Counted from the first letter of the stretch, positions 26,771 through 35,393 are shown. The stretch: 64,000 nucleotides of DNA from Caenimonas soli (GCF_013155545.1 NZ_JABJVV010000018.1:53271-117270), one strand, 5' to 3'. The notes: generated by a model from the sequence alone, not told the origin. Translations and numbers: made by a program.

Positions 26771-27517
26771 TCACGGTTTTTTGAGGCGCTCGCGATAGGA
26801 GTCAATCTGGCGCATGAGCGACGGGGCGCTCGCAGACAGAACAAGCGCACGCAGGTCTCTGTCTCGGGAGGCCTCCTCCGCAGCAAGGGTGGCGGCATGG
26901 ATTGCCTTCATGGCGGCGGGGCCTAGCCGCACAGACTGCGAGGCGAGAGCTTCAATCCCACCGTCCACGTCGCCTTCCTCCACCACCCGGTCTACGAGGC
27001 CTGCATTCAGTGCGTCTGCCGCACCAACCGTCTCGCCGCTTCGAATCCATTCCCGAGCACGCGTAGTGCCGACTCGGTTGGCGAGCCTCGATGACCCCAG
27101 AACGAGGCCGAAGGCCGCTCCAGGGAAAGCGAATGAAGCCGATTCGAGCGCCCAGCGCTGGTCGCAGGCGCAGAACAGGTCCGCTCCAGCGCCCATGGCC
27201 CGTCCCGACGCGATTGCGAGCGTCGCAAAGGGCGCGTGGTAGACGTCCTGCAGCAGCAGTTCGACCCGAACGAAGCGGGCGAGCAGGGTGTCGTTGGTCT
27301 CGGACTCCAGGTTGCTGAGGTCGAACCCGGTGCAGAAATGGCGGCCCGCTCCTCGCAGGACCAGCAGCCTCGTTCCATCCTCATAGCAGCTTCGAACTGC
27401 CGCTGAGATGGCGAGTACCGTCGAAGCACTCAGGCTGTTTCCCTTCTCGGGCCGCTCTATGGTGATGAACGTGGTCGCTCCAGTGCGCCACACGGTTGTG
27501 CCTAGTTCGGCACTCAT
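26771..27517 (-). CDS. Enoyl-CoA hydratase/isomerase (crotonase) family protein (A)
   Basis: A 248-residue crotonase-fold protein. The oxyanion-hole regions are GRHFCTGFDLSNL and AIASGRAMGAGADLFCACDQ. The usual catalytic Glu of hydratases is not seen at the expected place after FPGAAFGLVLGSSRL. Its start overlaps the stop of the thiol dioxygenase gene (ATGA), so the two are translated together. Crotonases acting on sulfur-bearing acyl-CoAs are known (DmdD in DMSP degradation). A role on the CoA ester made by the neighbouring transferase is likely; the exact reaction is not known. Confidence 0.8.
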   Translation of the reverse strand: MSAELGTTVWRTGATTFITIERPEKGNSLSASTVLAISAAVRSCYEDGTRLLVLRGAGRHFCTGFDLSNLESETNDTLLARFVRVELLLQDVYHAPFATLAIASGRAMGAGADLFCACDQRWALESASFAFPGAAFGLVLGSSRLANRVGTTRAREWIRSGETVGAADALNAGLVDRVVEEGDVDGGIEALASQSVRLGPAAMKAIHAATLAAEEASRDRDLRALVLSASAPSLMRQIDSYRERLKKP

Positions 27518-28092
27518 CGCGCAGCCCACAGATTCGGGACAACCGCGCTGGAGTACCCGGAAACAAAGCCCTTCGACTGCGTGCTGCCTGGAAAGAAGAC
27601 GCTACGGGAGATTGCCCCGATGTTTCCGCCGTAGGTGTGGATGCTTATGGACACGCGGTCGGAAAATGCGTTTCTGACGCGGTGAACATCGCCCGTCTCT
27701 GGCGCCAAGGTCAGCACACCGCCAGGCTCCAACAGGCTCTCCGGTCCTTTCGGATTCATTCCTTCTTGGCCGGGCTCGTAGGGCTGGTTGTACTCGGCGC
27801 CGCGCAGCATCCCGACGACTCCCCACACGGTGTGGTCGTGAATGGGCGTGGATTGCCCAGGGCCCCAGACGAAGCTGACCACCGAGAAACGTTCAAGAGG
27901 GTCGCCATACAGCAGGTACTGGCGATAGAAGGTCGGGTCCGGCTCTGAGAATTCCGGGCGTAGCCAATCGTCCGACGCGACGAGCTCGCGCTTGAGGTCA
28001 GCGACCTGGGCCAGCAACTCCGCCGGGCTCAACGAGCCGTCTGAGACCACCCGCGATAGCGCCTCGACGTACTGAAGCAGCGGAGAACTCAT
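27514..28092 (-). CDS. Thiol dioxygenase, 3-mercaptopropionate-dioxygenase-like (A)
   Basis: A 192-residue cupin of the cysteine dioxygenase family. The iron site is in VVSFVWGPGQSTPIHDHTVW (two His) with the third His in TGDVHRVRN. YRQYLLYGDPLERFS and the ending SGYSSAVVPNLW follow the bacterial 3-mercaptopropionate dioxygenase pattern rather than mammalian CDO. Such enzymes oxidise 3-mercaptopropionate to 3-sulfinopropionate. The gene overlaps both its neighbours (CoA transferase and crotonase), so the three form one translational block, much like Mdo and Act in Variovorax thiodipropionate use. Confidence 0.82.
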   Translation of the reverse strand: MSSPLLQYVEALSRVVSDGSLSPAELLAQVADLKRELVASDDWLRPEFSEPDPTFYRQYLLYGDPLERFSVVSFVWGPGQSTPIHDHTVWGVVGMLRGAEYNQPYEPGQEGMNPKGPESLLEPGGVLTLAPETGDVHRVRNAFSDRVSISIHTYGGNIGAISRSVFFPGSTQSKGFVSGYSSAVVPNLWAAR

Positions 28093-29267
28093 GCTTTCAG
28101 CCTCGCTTCCTCGGTCACGAGCTTCCGCACCGAGTCCGTGTGCTCTCCGAGCGCCGGTGGGCCACTGCGAATGGGCAGGCCTTCGCCATTGATGCGCAAC
28201 GGAGAAGCAAACGTCCGGGTCTCGACACCGCCTGGCAGCGACATCTGCTGAACCCAGCCCATGTGCGCTACTTGAGGGTCGGCCAGGGCGCTCGCATAGT
28301 CGTTGATGCGAGCGTGAGGGACGCCAAACCTTCGGAAGGTCTCAATCCAGTGGTCGACAGGCTTGGTGGTGAACACCTCTTCCAGGATGACCTTGAGCTC
28401 TTGCTGGTTCTTTGCGCGGTCGGTGGGGGTCGCAAACCGCGCCTCCGGCGCCAGCTCCGGGCGGCGAATCGCCTCGCAGACTGAGTGCCAAAGCTTCTGA
28501 TTGCCAGCCGCGATGGTGAAGAATCCATCAGAGGCCTGGAACGCCTGGTACGGAGCATTCCGCGGGTGGGCAGAACCTAGGCGTCCTGGGCTGCGTCCGG
28601 TGCCGAAATACTCGCTGGTCTGCAGCGCGGCAATCCCCAGTGTGCATCCGAACATCGGAACGTCGATGTGGCCGCCCGGCCCCCCACTGCGCACGCGTGC
28701 GACGAGTGAGCTAATCGCGAAGGCGGCGTAGAGGCCCGAAGCAAAGTCGGACACCGGGACCCCGCACTTGGCGGGCGGCCCATCCTTCTCGCCCGTGACG
28801 CTCATCACGCCGCTGGCGGCTTGCACGGTCAGGTCGAATCCGCCTTCTTCTGCCCGCGGCCCTGTCTGCCCAAAGGCGGAAATTGAGCAGTACACCAAGG
28901 ACGGGTGCTCGTCCCGAAACGAGGCGAAGCCCAAGCCAAGCCGCTCCATGACGCCCGGACGGTTGTTCTCGACGACAACGTCGGCATCTTTGACGAGCTT
29001 CCGAGCCACCTCCAGGTCCGCTGCGTCCTTGAGATTCAAGGTTACCGAGCGCTTGTTGCGGTTCAGGGATGCGAAGTTCTCGCTGTAGCCATCACGGATA
29101 GGCGGCCATTGACGCAGGGCGTCACCCTCCAGTGGCTCCACCTTGACCACATCGGCACCCATGTCCGCCAAAAGCATTCCGCAGAAAGGTCCGGCCGCCA
29201 CGGCGCAGAACTCGACCACTTTGACACCGGCCAGGGGCAGCGCTTCCTTGTGCGCGACTTCTTGCAT
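28089..29267 (-). CDS. CaiB/BaiF family CoA transferase (A)
   Basis: A 392-residue class III CoA transferase. Landmarks are LAGVKVVEFCAVAAGPFCGM, the DMGADVVKVEP block, NRNKRSVTLNLK, the catalytic-Asp region GGFDLTVQAASGVMSVTG, and the C-terminal VPHARINDYASALADPQVAH. The ATG at 29267 is preferred over an upstream in-frame ATG. The family moves CoA between carboxylic acids. In this block its likely substrate is the sulfinate product of the dioxygenase, as for the ActTBEA6-type transferase, but other acids of the pathway are possible. Confidence 0.87.
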   Translation of the reverse strand: MQEVAHKEALPLAGVKVVEFCAVAAGPFCGMLLADMGADVVKVEPLEGDALRQWPPIRDGYSENFASLNRNKRSVTLNLKDAADLEVARKLVKDADVVVENNRPGVMERLGLGFASFRDEHPSLVYCSISAFGQTGPRAEEGGFDLTVQAASGVMSVTGEKDGPPAKCGVPVSDFASGLYAAFAISSLVARVRSGGPGGHIDVPMFGCTLGIAALQTSEYFGTGRSPGRLGSAHPRNAPYQAFQASDGFFTIAAGNQKLWHSVCEAIRRPELAPEARFATPTDRAKNQQELKVILEEVFTTKPVDHWIETFRRFGVPHARINDYASALADPQVAHMGWVQQMSLPGGVETRTFASPLRINGEGLPIRSGPPALGEHTDSVRKLVTEEARLKA

Positions 29268-29335
29268 TGACTCACCTCTCTTAACAGCGGGCACGTTTGC
29301 CCGCGTACTCATTCAGCAACCGTTCGAGCCGACAC

Positions 29336-30319
29336 TCACTCAATCTTGATGTTGTGCGCCTTAATCAGGCGGCCCCACTTGTCGTACTCTTCGTGAACCT
29401 GCTTGGTGAACTGCTCGGCGGTCACTTCCGAGGCGCCCAAGCCGGCAGTTGCGAAGTAGTCGGCGAAATCCTTGGTCTTGTACGTCTCGCGCAAGGCGGC
29501 GTTGAGTTTTTCAACGATTGGCCGAGGCGTGCCGGCGGGCGCAAAGAATGCGTACCAGCCCACCAAGTCGAAATCGGCCAGGCCCATTTCAGCCAGGGTC
29601 GGGACGTTCGGCAGTGCGGCGATGCGCTGGCGGCCCGTGACACCGAGCACTCGGACGCTTCCTCTCTCCTGGAATGAGATGCCGGACGCGACGTTGTTGA
29701 ACATGTAGTCGATTCGGCCGGCGACCAGGTCCAGCATGGCCGGAGCATCACCCTTGTACGCGGAGTGCACAGCCCCTGCGTCCATCTTCGCGTTCAGAAT
29801 TTGCCCGTAGATGTGCGCCGTACTGCCGTTGCCCAAGCTGCCGAAGCTCACCTTGCCGCGCTGAGATTTGCTGTATTCCACGAACGGTCCGAAGCTCTTG
29901 GCGGGCAAGGTGCTCGGAACGATAAGTGCCATCGGGACCGTCGCTGCAATCCCGACCGGCTGCAGGTCTTTCATCGGGTCGTAGGGGACCTTCTGCATCC
30001 AGGGGAGCTGTTCGATGCCGGCAGCCGCGTTCAGGAGAATGGTGTAACCGTCGGGAGCTGCCTTTGCGACTGCGTCCGTGCCAAGCACTGTGCCAGCGCC
30101 GGGCTTGTTGTCGACCAAGACGGTGGCGTTAAGACGCTTGCGCAGCTCCTCTGCCGTCTTCCTCGCGAGGGTGTCAATGGCACCTCCGGGCGGGAAGGGC
30201 ACCACGATTCGAATCGGTCGACTCGGATAGTCGCTCGCGTTCTGCGCACTTGCGGTGCTGAACATGCAAAGGCCGATGAGAAGGCCGGCGGAAAGGGTGC
30301 GGAACCAGTTCATATTCAT
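29336..30319 (-). CDS. TTT-system substrate-binding protein, Bug family (A)
   Basis: A 327-residue periplasmic binding protein with an N-terminal signal peptide (LSAGLLIGLCMFSTASAQ). The Bug signature YPSRPIRIVVPFPPGGAIDT and the carboxylate loop VDNKPGAGTVLGT are intact. These proteins deliver carboxylates to TctA/TctB-type permeases or act as sensors; no permease gene is in the window. Its closest relative here is the protein at 51,448. It lies between the CoA transferase and urocanase genes of the operon and probably binds the pathway substrate. Confidence 0.9.
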   Translation of the reverse strand: MNMNWFRTLSAGLLIGLCMFSTASAQNASDYPSRPIRIVVPFPPGGAIDTLARKTAEELRKRLNATVLVDNKPGAGTVLGTDAVAKAAPDGYTILLNAAAGIEQLPWMQKVPYDPMKDLQPVGIAATVPMALIVPSTLPAKSFGPFVEYSKSQRGKVSFGSLGNGSTAHIYGQILNAKMDAGAVHSAYKGDAPAMLDLVAGRIDYMFNNVASGISFQERGSVRVLGVTGRQRIAALPNVPTLAEMGLADFDLVGWYAFFAPAGTPRPIVEKLNAALRETYKTKDFADYFATAGLGASEVTAEQFTKQVHEEYDKWGRLIKAHNIKIE

Positions 30320-30380
30320 CTCCAGGATTGATACAGGGAGGGAGGTTTTGCTATGGATTGGGGGCGGTCGGCAGTCGGGG

Positions 30381-32015
30381 TTACCGGTTCATCTCAGGAA
30401 TCCCGAGAGAAGCCGACGTTCGTGCCTCGATTGCGTCTTCGTACCCAGCGTCGGCATACCGAATGACGCCGATACCGGTATCGGCGTCCAGTACCGCCTT
30501 GAGCTTGGCCTGTGCAAGCTCCGTGCCGTCGGCGATGACCGTGTGGCCGGCGCTCGTGGACTTGTCGCCGTTCGAATGGATGGCAACGAGAGTTGCACCG
30601 TTCGAGCAGGCCAACATCGCGTTCAGTAGCGGCCAGTCTGAAATTGCCTCGCTACCGTCTTTCATCTTCTCGGTCTCTCGGAAAGGAGACGCGACGGAGC
30701 CTGCGTCCAGGTGGTCACGGGTAAAGGCGATTGGCGCTGAAATTCTTCCGTCTGCCACAGCCTTGTTCACTAGGAGCGCAAGCTTGGAGCGTTCGCCGTG
30801 TCCCAGCCAGCCGATGCGAGCTGGCAGGCCCTGGAACTGAACGAACTTCTGGGCCATCGGAATCCACTTGCGAATCATGTGGTCCTCGGGGAACGTGTCC
30901 TCGATGATTGCGTCCACGACCGCGATGTCGGAGGGGTCCCCTGAGGCGGCAACCCAGCGAAATGGTCCGATGCCGCGGCAAAACAACGGTCGAATGAAGA
31001 GAGTGACAAACGACGGGAGGTCCGTAGCCTCGCTCACGCCAGCAGCTGAGGCTCGCGCTCGAAGGGTGTTGCCGTACTCAAAAGTGATTGCGCCGCGCTC
31101 CTTGAACTTCAGGATTGCCCGGGCGTGGCGTGCAAGGGTCTCAGAGGCGAGTTGAACGGCCTTTTCGGGGTTGCTCTTGACCAGGTCGGCCGCCTGCTGT
31201 GGCGACATCCCCGAAGGGACGTAGCCGCGGTACGGGTCGACCATGCATTGGTCGGTGACGATGTCAGGCTGGAATGAGCGCGCAAGAAGTTCCTCGTGGA
31301 CATCTGCAGCGTTGCCGCACAGGCCAACGGAACCACCTTCACGGCGCTCGACGAGACTGCCAATCCGCGAGAGTGCGTCGTCCAGGTCCTTGGCGATGAC
31401 GTCGAGGTACCCGGTACGCAGGCGCCGCTCAAGCGAGGCTTGGTCGACGTCGACGATGAGCGTTGCGGCACCGGCCATCCTGCCGGCCAAGGGCTGCGCG
31501 CCGCCCATCCCGCCGCAACCTGCGGTGAGGATGGTTTTGCCTGCCAGGCTGCCGCCGAAGAACCTCTCCGCGGCACCAGCGAAAGACTGGTACGTGCCTT
31601 GCAGGATGCCCTGGCTGCCGATGTATTGCCAGCAAGCGGCGGTCATGCCAGGCAGGATGGTCAGCCCTGCGCGTTCGAGCTCGAACATCTGAGCGTCACC
31701 GCCCCAACGGCCCAGGACGTTGCCATTGGCCAGCAAGACACGTGGGGCGAAGACGCTCGAGCGGAACCGCCCAACGGGCTTGCCCGATTGAACGACCATC
31801 GTTTCGTCCGCCTCGAGGTCCTTCAACGTCGCCACGATTGCGTCGAAGCTTTTCCAGTCGCGAGCGGCCTTGGCCGCGTTCATGTAAACGACCAGGTCTT
31901 CCGGGCGTTCCCCATTCTCGAGGTTGTTTTCCAGCATGCGCAGGATGGTTTCCTGCTGCCAGCCTTTACAACGCAGCTGCAGACCTCGAGCTGCCTTGAT
32001 GTTTCGTGCGGTCAT
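30381..32015 (-). CDS. Urocanate hydratase homologue, probable (S-alkyl)thiourocanate hydratase
   Basis: A 544-residue protein matching urocanase along its length: LQLRCKGWQQETILRMLENN, QSGKPVGRF, the NAD loop GCGGMGGAQPLAG, FIRPLFCRGIGPFRWVAASG, and RDHLDAGSVASPFRETE. The canonical HHGGGVG segment near the C-terminus is replaced by IHSNGDKSTSAGHT, a change in the substrate region. With DUF917, hydantoinase and carbamoylase genes next to it, a thiourocanate or S-methyl-thiourocanate substrate is more likely than urocanate. The start at 32015 lies two bases after the stop of the upstream gene. No hutH-like lyase is nearby. Confidence 0.85.
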   Translation of the reverse strand: MTARNIKAARGLQLRCKGWQQETILRMLENNLENGERPEDLVVYMNAAKAARDWKSFDAIVATLKDLEADETMVVQSGKPVGRFRSSVFAPRVLLANGNVLGRWGGDAQMFELERAGLTILPGMTAACWQYIGSQGILQGTYQSFAGAAERFFGGSLAGKTILTAGCGGMGGAQPLAGRMAGAATLIVDVDQASLERRLRTGYLDVIAKDLDDALSRIGSLVERREGGSVGLCGNAADVHEELLARSFQPDIVTDQCMVDPYRGYVPSGMSPQQAADLVKSNPEKAVQLASETLARHARAILKFKERGAITFEYGNTLRARASAAGVSEATDLPSFVTLFIRPLFCRGIGPFRWVAASGDPSDIAVVDAIIEDTFPEDHMIRKWIPMAQKFVQFQGLPARIGWLGHGERSKLALLVNKAVADGRISAPIAFTRDHLDAGSVASPFRETEKMKDGSEAISDWPLLNAMLACSNGATLVAIHSNGDKSTSAGHTVIADGTELAQAKLKAVLDADTGIGVIRYADAGYEDAIEARTSASLGIPEMNR

Positions 32016-32017
32016 GG

Positions 32018-33292
32018 TTAAAGTCTTGATTCGCTTAGACGACGGTCGAGCAAGGTAAGGGTTCGGTGTAGCACACGTGCGCCATCCGCTAGCTGGCCCG
32101 GCTCTATCCACTCCTCGGGGCAGTGGCTTCGGCCGTTCAGACAGGGGATGAAAATCATCCCCATCGGCCCGCACGCCGCCATGTAGGCAGCGTCGTGCCC
32201 CGCGCCGCTGGGCAAGACCTGATTCGGGTAGTCCAGCGCGGTCGCTGCGTCGCGGACGGCATCCATGACCACAGGCGAGCAATCGGTCGGCTCGGCCCGG
32301 CTGACAGGCTTGAAGCTGGCGGACACGCGAAGCTGCTCAAGCCGGCTCTGCACGGAGGTCAGTAGTTCTTCTGGGAAGTGGTCGAGCACTTGACGGGCGT
32401 CACTGCGCACCTCTAGCATCATCTCCACCAGGCCAGGGACGGCGTTGGGCGCGTTCGGCGTCACTGCGATGCGCCCGATAGTGGCCACGACGTAGTGCGG
32501 CTTTCCGCTCTGAGCTGCGGCCATGGCATTCGCCCTCTCGATGAGACCGGCAGCACCGACCAGGGCGTCCCGCCGGATGTCCATCGGGGTCGTCCCCGCG
32601 TGGTCTGGCTGACCTACTACGGAGAACAGGACTCGCCGGATGCCGACAATGTTGCTCACCACGCCGATGGGAAGCCCGGCTTTCTCAAGCACCGGACCCT
32701 GTTCGATGTGCAGTTCCACAAAGGCAGCAACGTCGCCTGCTCCTCGCAACGCCGGCTGCAGCTTCGCAGGGCTAGCCCCAATGCGCTCCATCCCCTGCGA
32801 CAGGGTTTCACCCTGAGGGTTGGTCGCCGCGAGCATGTCGCTGGTCAAAACGCCCGTCATGCCCCTGCTGCCGATGCAAGAGATTCCGTAGTCGCTCGGC
32901 TCCTCGGAGAGGAAGTCGACGACTTCCAGAGGATGGTCCAAAACCGCCCCAGATTCCTCGAGCGCCTGTGCGACCGCAATCCCCGCTAAGACACCGATGA
33001 TGCCGTCGAACCTGCCTCCACTGACGACCGTATCGCAGTGCGACCCTGTCATCAGCGGGGGTAGATTGCTGTGCCGGCCCTCTCTGCGACCAATCAGATT
33101 CCCGGCGGCATCCAATCGCACCGCCAGACCGGCCTGCTCCATCTGCCCGCGAAGCCAATCCCGAGATTTCTGGAACTCAGGGGTGAAGGCGCGCCGCGTC
33201 CAGGGTTGGTCCGCCAGGGTGAAAGCCGACAGAGTCTCGACGCGGCGCCAGAGGCGTTGGGCGTCAATCAGTGTTTGTGGGTCTGCGCTCAT
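32018..33292 (-). CDS. M20-type N-carbamoyl-L-amino acid hydrolase
   Basis: A 424-residue zinc amidohydrolase of the N-carbamoyl-L-amino acid hydrolase/allantoate amidohydrolase group. Metal and substrate motifs are seen in order: GSHCDTVVSGGRFDG, SEEPSDYGISCIGSRGMTG, VELHIEQGPVLEKAG, QPDHAGTTPMDIRRDA, LPSGAGHDAAYMA and GRSHCPEEW. In this pathway it would split N-carbamoylglutamate to glutamate, carbon dioxide and ammonia. The start at 33292 lies just inside the end of the hydantoinase gene region, and stop and start of neighbours are two bases apart. Confidence 0.9.
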   Translation of the reverse strand: MSADPQTLIDAQRLWRRVETLSAFTLADQPWTRRAFTPEFQKSRDWLRGQMEQAGLAVRLDAAGNLIGRREGRHSNLPPLMTGSHCDTVVSGGRFDGIIGVLAGIAVAQALEESGAVLDHPLEVVDFLSEEPSDYGISCIGSRGMTGVLTSDMLAATNPQGETLSQGMERIGASPAKLQPALRGAGDVAAFVELHIEQGPVLEKAGLPIGVVSNIVGIRRVLFSVVGQPDHAGTTPMDIRRDALVGAAGLIERANAMAAAQSGKPHYVVATIGRIAVTPNAPNAVPGLVEMMLEVRSDARQVLDHFPEELLTSVQSRLEQLRVSASFKPVSRAEPTDCSPVVMDAVRDAATALDYPNQVLPSGAGHDAAYMAACGPMGMIFIPCLNGRSHCPEEWIEPGQLADGARVLHRTLTLLDRRLSESRL

Positions 33293-33294
33293 GC

Positions 33295-34668
33295 CTACGC
33301 GATCTGTGACGTCGGCCGCAGGAAAGTCCCCCACCCAGCCTTGTTCTTGATGCCGGAGCCCGCTTGGTACGCGAGGGCACCTCTGCACCAGGTAGCTTCC
33401 ACTTTCACCGTCATCTCCATGCCTTCAAACGAGCTCCACTTCACAGCGCTCAGGCTGGTCGAGGGGTCGAATGCGTAGCGCTCCGGCTTGAGCAGCACGA
33501 GGTCCGCGTCAGCGCCGACATCCAGGTGACCCTTGCGGTCGTGGAGGAGGAAGTGCTTGGCGGGCCCCAGGCACAGTTGGCGCGCGACCATCTCAGGAGC
33601 GACGCCATGTTGCTCGCACCCGGTCCAGAAAGCCGGCAGCAGCGTTTCGAGACCAGGTCCGCCCGAGGAGTTCTTGAAGACGTTGGGGTTCTGCTTGCGC
33701 TCCAAGCCCCAGCTCACGTGGTCAGAGGAGACGAAAGTGCACTCGTTCTTGGCGATATGGGTCCAGAGCAAGTCGACTTCCGACTTCGGCCGGATGGGCG
33801 GGAAGTGCTTGGTTTTCGCCCCGAACCGGCGTGTGTGCTCTTCATGATTGAGCATCAGATACTGCACGCAGGTCTCGATGCTGGCCTTATGGCCCGCGCT
33901 GCGGAACATGTTGCATATCTCGAATCCACGGGAGGTCGACACGTGGACGGCGTGTGCTCGGGCCCCCGTCTCGGCCCCGATTTCGTAAATCAGTGCAGTC
34001 GCCAGGTTCTCGATGAGTGGCGTGTGCGCCCGCATGAATGCGTCCCAGCCGGTGTCTCCCGCTTCAATCATGCGGTTCACGTTCTTGCGGGTGAGTTCCT
34101 GCATCTGGTTGTGCACGCCGCACGCAAGGCCGGACGGTCCGATGAGGCGGAACGCCTCATAGAGGACGTCCTCCTCCACGCGAGGAAAACGGCCTGGCGT
34201 GGCCTCGAACGTGGAGAACTTGAACGCACACACGCCCCCTTCAATGAGGCCGGCGGCTGCCTGCAGCCCGTGCTTGTCGTTAAGCGTGCCGTACAGCGCC
34301 ACGTCTACATGGCAGTCCCGCTCGACCTCGGCAATCTTCGCGTCCAACTGCGGTCGCGATGCCACCGGCTCCGGGTCGTCGTATGGCATGTCCACCATGA
34401 CGGTGACGCCGCCGGCCGCGGCTGCTCGAGATGCCCAGCCCAATCCTTCCTGATTGGCCTGGCTGCCGGAGTGGACCTGGCCGTCAACGACGCCAGGCAG
34501 CACCCACATTCCCCTGGCGTCCACGGTTTCGCGCCCAGCGGGGGGACTCGTTTCGCTACTGCGGCCGCGGGCCGCGACGCTGCCATCGCGGATGGCAATC
34601 CATCCGTCTTGCGTCACGGCATCGGGGCCGACGATGTTGCCGCGGACAACCAAGTCGAAATCGCTCAC
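33295..34668 (-). CDS. Hydantoinase/dihydroorotase-like amidohydrolase
   Basis: A 457-residue cyclic-amide hydrolase of the amidohydrolase superfamily. It starts at GTG 34668 with GGAGC upstream, which matches the paralogous start at 54,587. The first metal motif, normally HxH, reads VDGQVHSGSQ, so the first His is Gln. The Lys of the carbamate bridge is probably in AFKFSTFE; the distal His lies in AHAVHVSTSRG and the Asp in SSDHVSWG. It would open hydantoin-5-propionate to N-carbamoylglutamate. First gene of the long operon. The Gln substitution leaves true hydrolase activity open. Confidence 0.85.
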   Translation of the reverse strand: MSDFDLVVRGNIVGPDAVTQDGWIAIRDGSVAARGRSSETSPPAGRETVDARGMWVLPGVVDGQVHSGSQANQEGLGWASRAAAAGGVTVMVDMPYDDPEPVASRPQLDAKIAEVERDCHVDVALYGTLNDKHGLQAAAGLIEGGVCAFKFSTFEATPGRFPRVEEDVLYEAFRLIGPSGLACGVHNQMQELTRKNVNRMIEAGDTGWDAFMRAHTPLIENLATALIYEIGAETGARAHAVHVSTSRGFEICNMFRSAGHKASIETCVQYLMLNHEEHTRRFGAKTKHFPPIRPKSEVDLLWTHIAKNECTFVSSDHVSWGLERKQNPNVFKNSSGGPGLETLLPAFWTGCEQHGVAPEMVARQLCLGPAKHFLLHDRKGHLDVGADADLVLLKPERYAFDPSTSLSAVKWSSFEGMEMTVKVEATWCRGALAYQAGSGIKNKAGWGTFLRPTSQIA

Positions 34669-34702
34669 GCAAGCTCCTAGTCTTTTTACTGCTGATGGAC
34701 GC

Positions 34703-34768
34703 AGTCTAGGAACGAAAGGGCAGCATGTCACATGCTTGTTTTGCCATCATGCATAACATGCTGTTAAC
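34703..34768 (-). promoter_or_regulatory. LysR-type promoter of the hydantoinase operon
   Basis: On the minus strand: palindrome ATAACATGCTGTTAAC (34,753-34,768), -35 TGACAT (34,725-34,730), a 16-base gap, and -10 TAGACT (34,703-34,708). The palindrome centre falls near -65 from a start about seven bases after the -10, the classical LysR activation position. Confidence 0.78.
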
Positions 34769-35004
34769 CACTTTACCCGGCGCGCCCCCCTATCCGACAA
34801 GGTGAGACGCCTGCACCGACTTGATGGTGAGCTAGGTCCGGCGGAGAGCGAGCGAAGCTCGATGCGTCAGGTGAATAGATGAATGAGTGCAATGCGCCAG
34901 ATGAATGGGATGGCGCAATCTCGTTGTGGGTTCTGCGCAGGGTGCCGCCAGGTCCGCACGACGACGACTACACTGCCCACCCAATCAACCAATCTTGGAC
35001 TGTC

Positions 35005-35346
35005 ATGGCAGATGCACTAATCAAGAACATCTCGGACGCATCCTTCGAGAGCGATGTACTGAAGGCCGGCACCCCGGTGCTCGTCGACTACTGGGCGGAG
35101 TGGTGCGGGCCATGCGTTGCCACCGCTCCGATACTCGATGACTTGGCTGCGGTCTACAAGGACAAGCTGCAGGTGGCCAAGATGAATGTGGACGAGAACC
35201 CTGATGTCCCGGCGAAGTTCGGAATTCGAGGGATTCCCACCTTCATGCTGTTCAAGGATGGTCAGCTGGCGGCGACGAAGGTCGGCGCAATGAGCAAGGC
35301 GCAATTCTCTGCATTCATCGACCAGCATCTGGCACCCCAGCACTAA
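35005..35346 (+). CDS. trxA: Thioredoxin
   Basis: A 113-residue thioredoxin with the active site in VDYWAEWCGPCVATAPILDD and the cis-Pro loop GIRGIPTFMLF. It is cytoplasmic and reduces protein disulfides with electrons from thioredoxin reductase. The ATG at 35005 gives the standard family length; the frame is open further upstream without homology. The 230 bases before it hold no gene. Confidence 0.93.
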   Translation: MADALIKNISDASFESDVLKAGTPVLVDYWAEWCGPCVATAPILDDLAAVYKDKLQVAKMNVDENPDVPAKFGIRGIPTFMLFKDGQLAATKVGAMSKAQFSAFIDQHLAPQH

Positions 35347-35393
35347 GGTCGCAACCACGGCTGGCTCGGGGTTCATCGACGAAGGCGCGTAGC

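Noticed and set aside
30381..32015. Ordinary histidine-utilisation urocanase (hutU)
   Set aside because: No hutH, hutI or hutG genes are nearby, the conserved HHGGGVG segment is changed, and a DUF917 gene is linked.
33364..34680. A 438-codon open frame on the plus strand
   Set aside because: It is antisense to the hydantoinase-like gene, whose protein shows clear family motifs; the long opposite frame is a product of high GC content.
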